Shown: in pieces, positions 14,244 to 14,697 of the stretch | Layout of the letters: each line of letters opens with the position of its first letter | Numbering within the stretch: the first letter of the stretch is position 1 | Assembly: GCA_913054055.1 (NCBI GenBank) | Contig: CAJXIT010000044.1 | Location: 1-14,697 of the forward strand | Length of the DNA: 14,697 bases | Reading direction: 5' to 3' | Source: an uncultured Thalassolituus sp. | Lineage (GTDB): Bacteria; Pseudomonadota; Gammaproteobacteria; Pseudomonadales; Oceanobacteraceae | The notes under the pieces: generated by a model | Seen by the model: only the letters and a program-made list of their open reading frames with translations | Told to the model about the DNA's origin: nothing | Databases searched by the model: none | Translations under genes and position numbers: made by a program

Positions 14244-14697
14244 TTAGGCTTCACCCAAGCTGTGGCGTTGACGACTTCCTTTATCATTACCACTTTCATT
14301 ATATAAGTTTGGCTGATTTTTGTGACCATGCAAGATATTTAATAAAGCACGAGTACGGTTTCGGCTGTGATGAATCACTATGCCATTTTTCTCGTTTTGC
14401 GTAATCAGTGCATTAAAATCATTTTTAAGCTGCTGCCATTGCGAGTGCAGTGGAGAGTCTGAAAGGTTTGAAATTGAGCTTAATAGTGAGTCAAAGCCTG
14501 TTTCGGTCGATTCAAAGCCGTGCGCGGAAAGGTAGTCCAGTCGAACTTGGACTTGGTTTTGAAATCGAGCCAATAAAGATTTTTTCTCTTGAGCACTGCC
14601 TTCAACGGCATTTATGTCGTTTTGTAATAAAGCCTCGGATTCTTTATCTAGAACCGATCTTAATTGATCCAAGGTAGCTTGTTCATTGGTGAGTATG
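14244..14697 (-). CDS. flgN: Flagellar export chaperone FlgN (5' end outside window)
   Basis: FlgN is a cytoplasmic chaperone that binds the hook-filament junction proteins FlgK and FlgL before export. The visible part (about 151 residues) is helical and hydrophilic, with the FlgN pattern of an N-terminal heptad-like helix (LDQLRSVLDKESEALLQNDI) followed by EKKSLLARF, a variable middle, and a C-terminal segment INAL-like (here NALITQNEKNG, then NRTRALLNIL). The frame is open to the window edge; a TTG at 14670-14672 is probably internal, since the residues before it (ILTNEQAT) fit the helix, so the true start lies beyond 14697. The flgM gene is expected upstream. It is probably cotranscribed with the PilZ gene. 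Confidence 0.85.
   Translation of the reverse strand, partial: ILTNEQATLDQLRSVLDKESEALLQNDINAVEGSAQEKKSLLARFQNQVQVRLDYLSAHGFESTETGFDSLLSSISNLSDSPLHSQWQQLKNDFNALITQNEKNGIVIHHSRNRTRALLNILHGHKNQPNLYNESGNDKGSRQRHSLGEA

Overview
The window looks like chromosomal DNA from a free-living, flagellated marine gammaproteobacterium. The base composition is moderately AT-rich. The gene content is YbbA/YbbP, ArgG, FlgN followed by a PilZ flagellar brake, and an alkane- or ketone-type flavin monooxygenase of the AlmA/EthA group. This would fit an Oceanospirillales-like lineage (Oleispira, Bermanella or Thalassolituus relatives), but that placement is an inference from gene content and order, not a measured match.

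Layout from left to right. Positions 1-3786 (+) hold a tight operon: the end of a YbbA-type ABC ATPase, its 843-residue YbbP/FtsX-type permease and an acyl-protein-thioesterase-like carboxylesterase. A small three-helix membrane protein gene (3787-4113, -) runs into it with no spacer between the stop codons. Next come an SDR dehydrogenase (-), a 70-residue charged protein (-) and, divergently, a Baeyer-Villiger-type flavin monooxygenase (5647-7140, +). A hairpin separates the monooxygenase from a convergent gene for a small, six-cysteine secreted protein. argG (7776-8993, +) follows with a clear intrinsic terminator, then a tandem HD / HD-GYP protein (9131-10390, +) and a tRNA-Arg(CCU) gene on the minus strand with its own promoter.

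From 10728 to 13384 (+) lies a three-gene set that I read as an arsenosugar-biosynthesis-type cluster: a radical SAM protein of the ArsS family, a family-2-like glycosyltransferase (TIGR04283 type) and a DUF2064/CofC-like nucleotidyl/glycosyltransferase (TIGR04282 type). No arsM or arsR is visible in the window. The two gaps inside this cluster, 186 and 200 bp, carry diverged copies of the same structured, non-coding element, one in front of each transferase gene. I do not recognise this element and consider it the most interesting unexplained signal here.

The right edge (13398-14697, -) is the end of a flagellar locus: flgN (5' end outside the window) followed by a YcgR/FlgZ-type PilZ protein, an order known from Pseudomonas flgM-flgN-flgZ. 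No insertion sequence, integrase, CRISPR array or rRNA was seen. No gap without a gene exceeds 300 bases; the longest (4114-4337, 7576-7775, 11700-11885, 12564-12763) are described in the feature list or findings.
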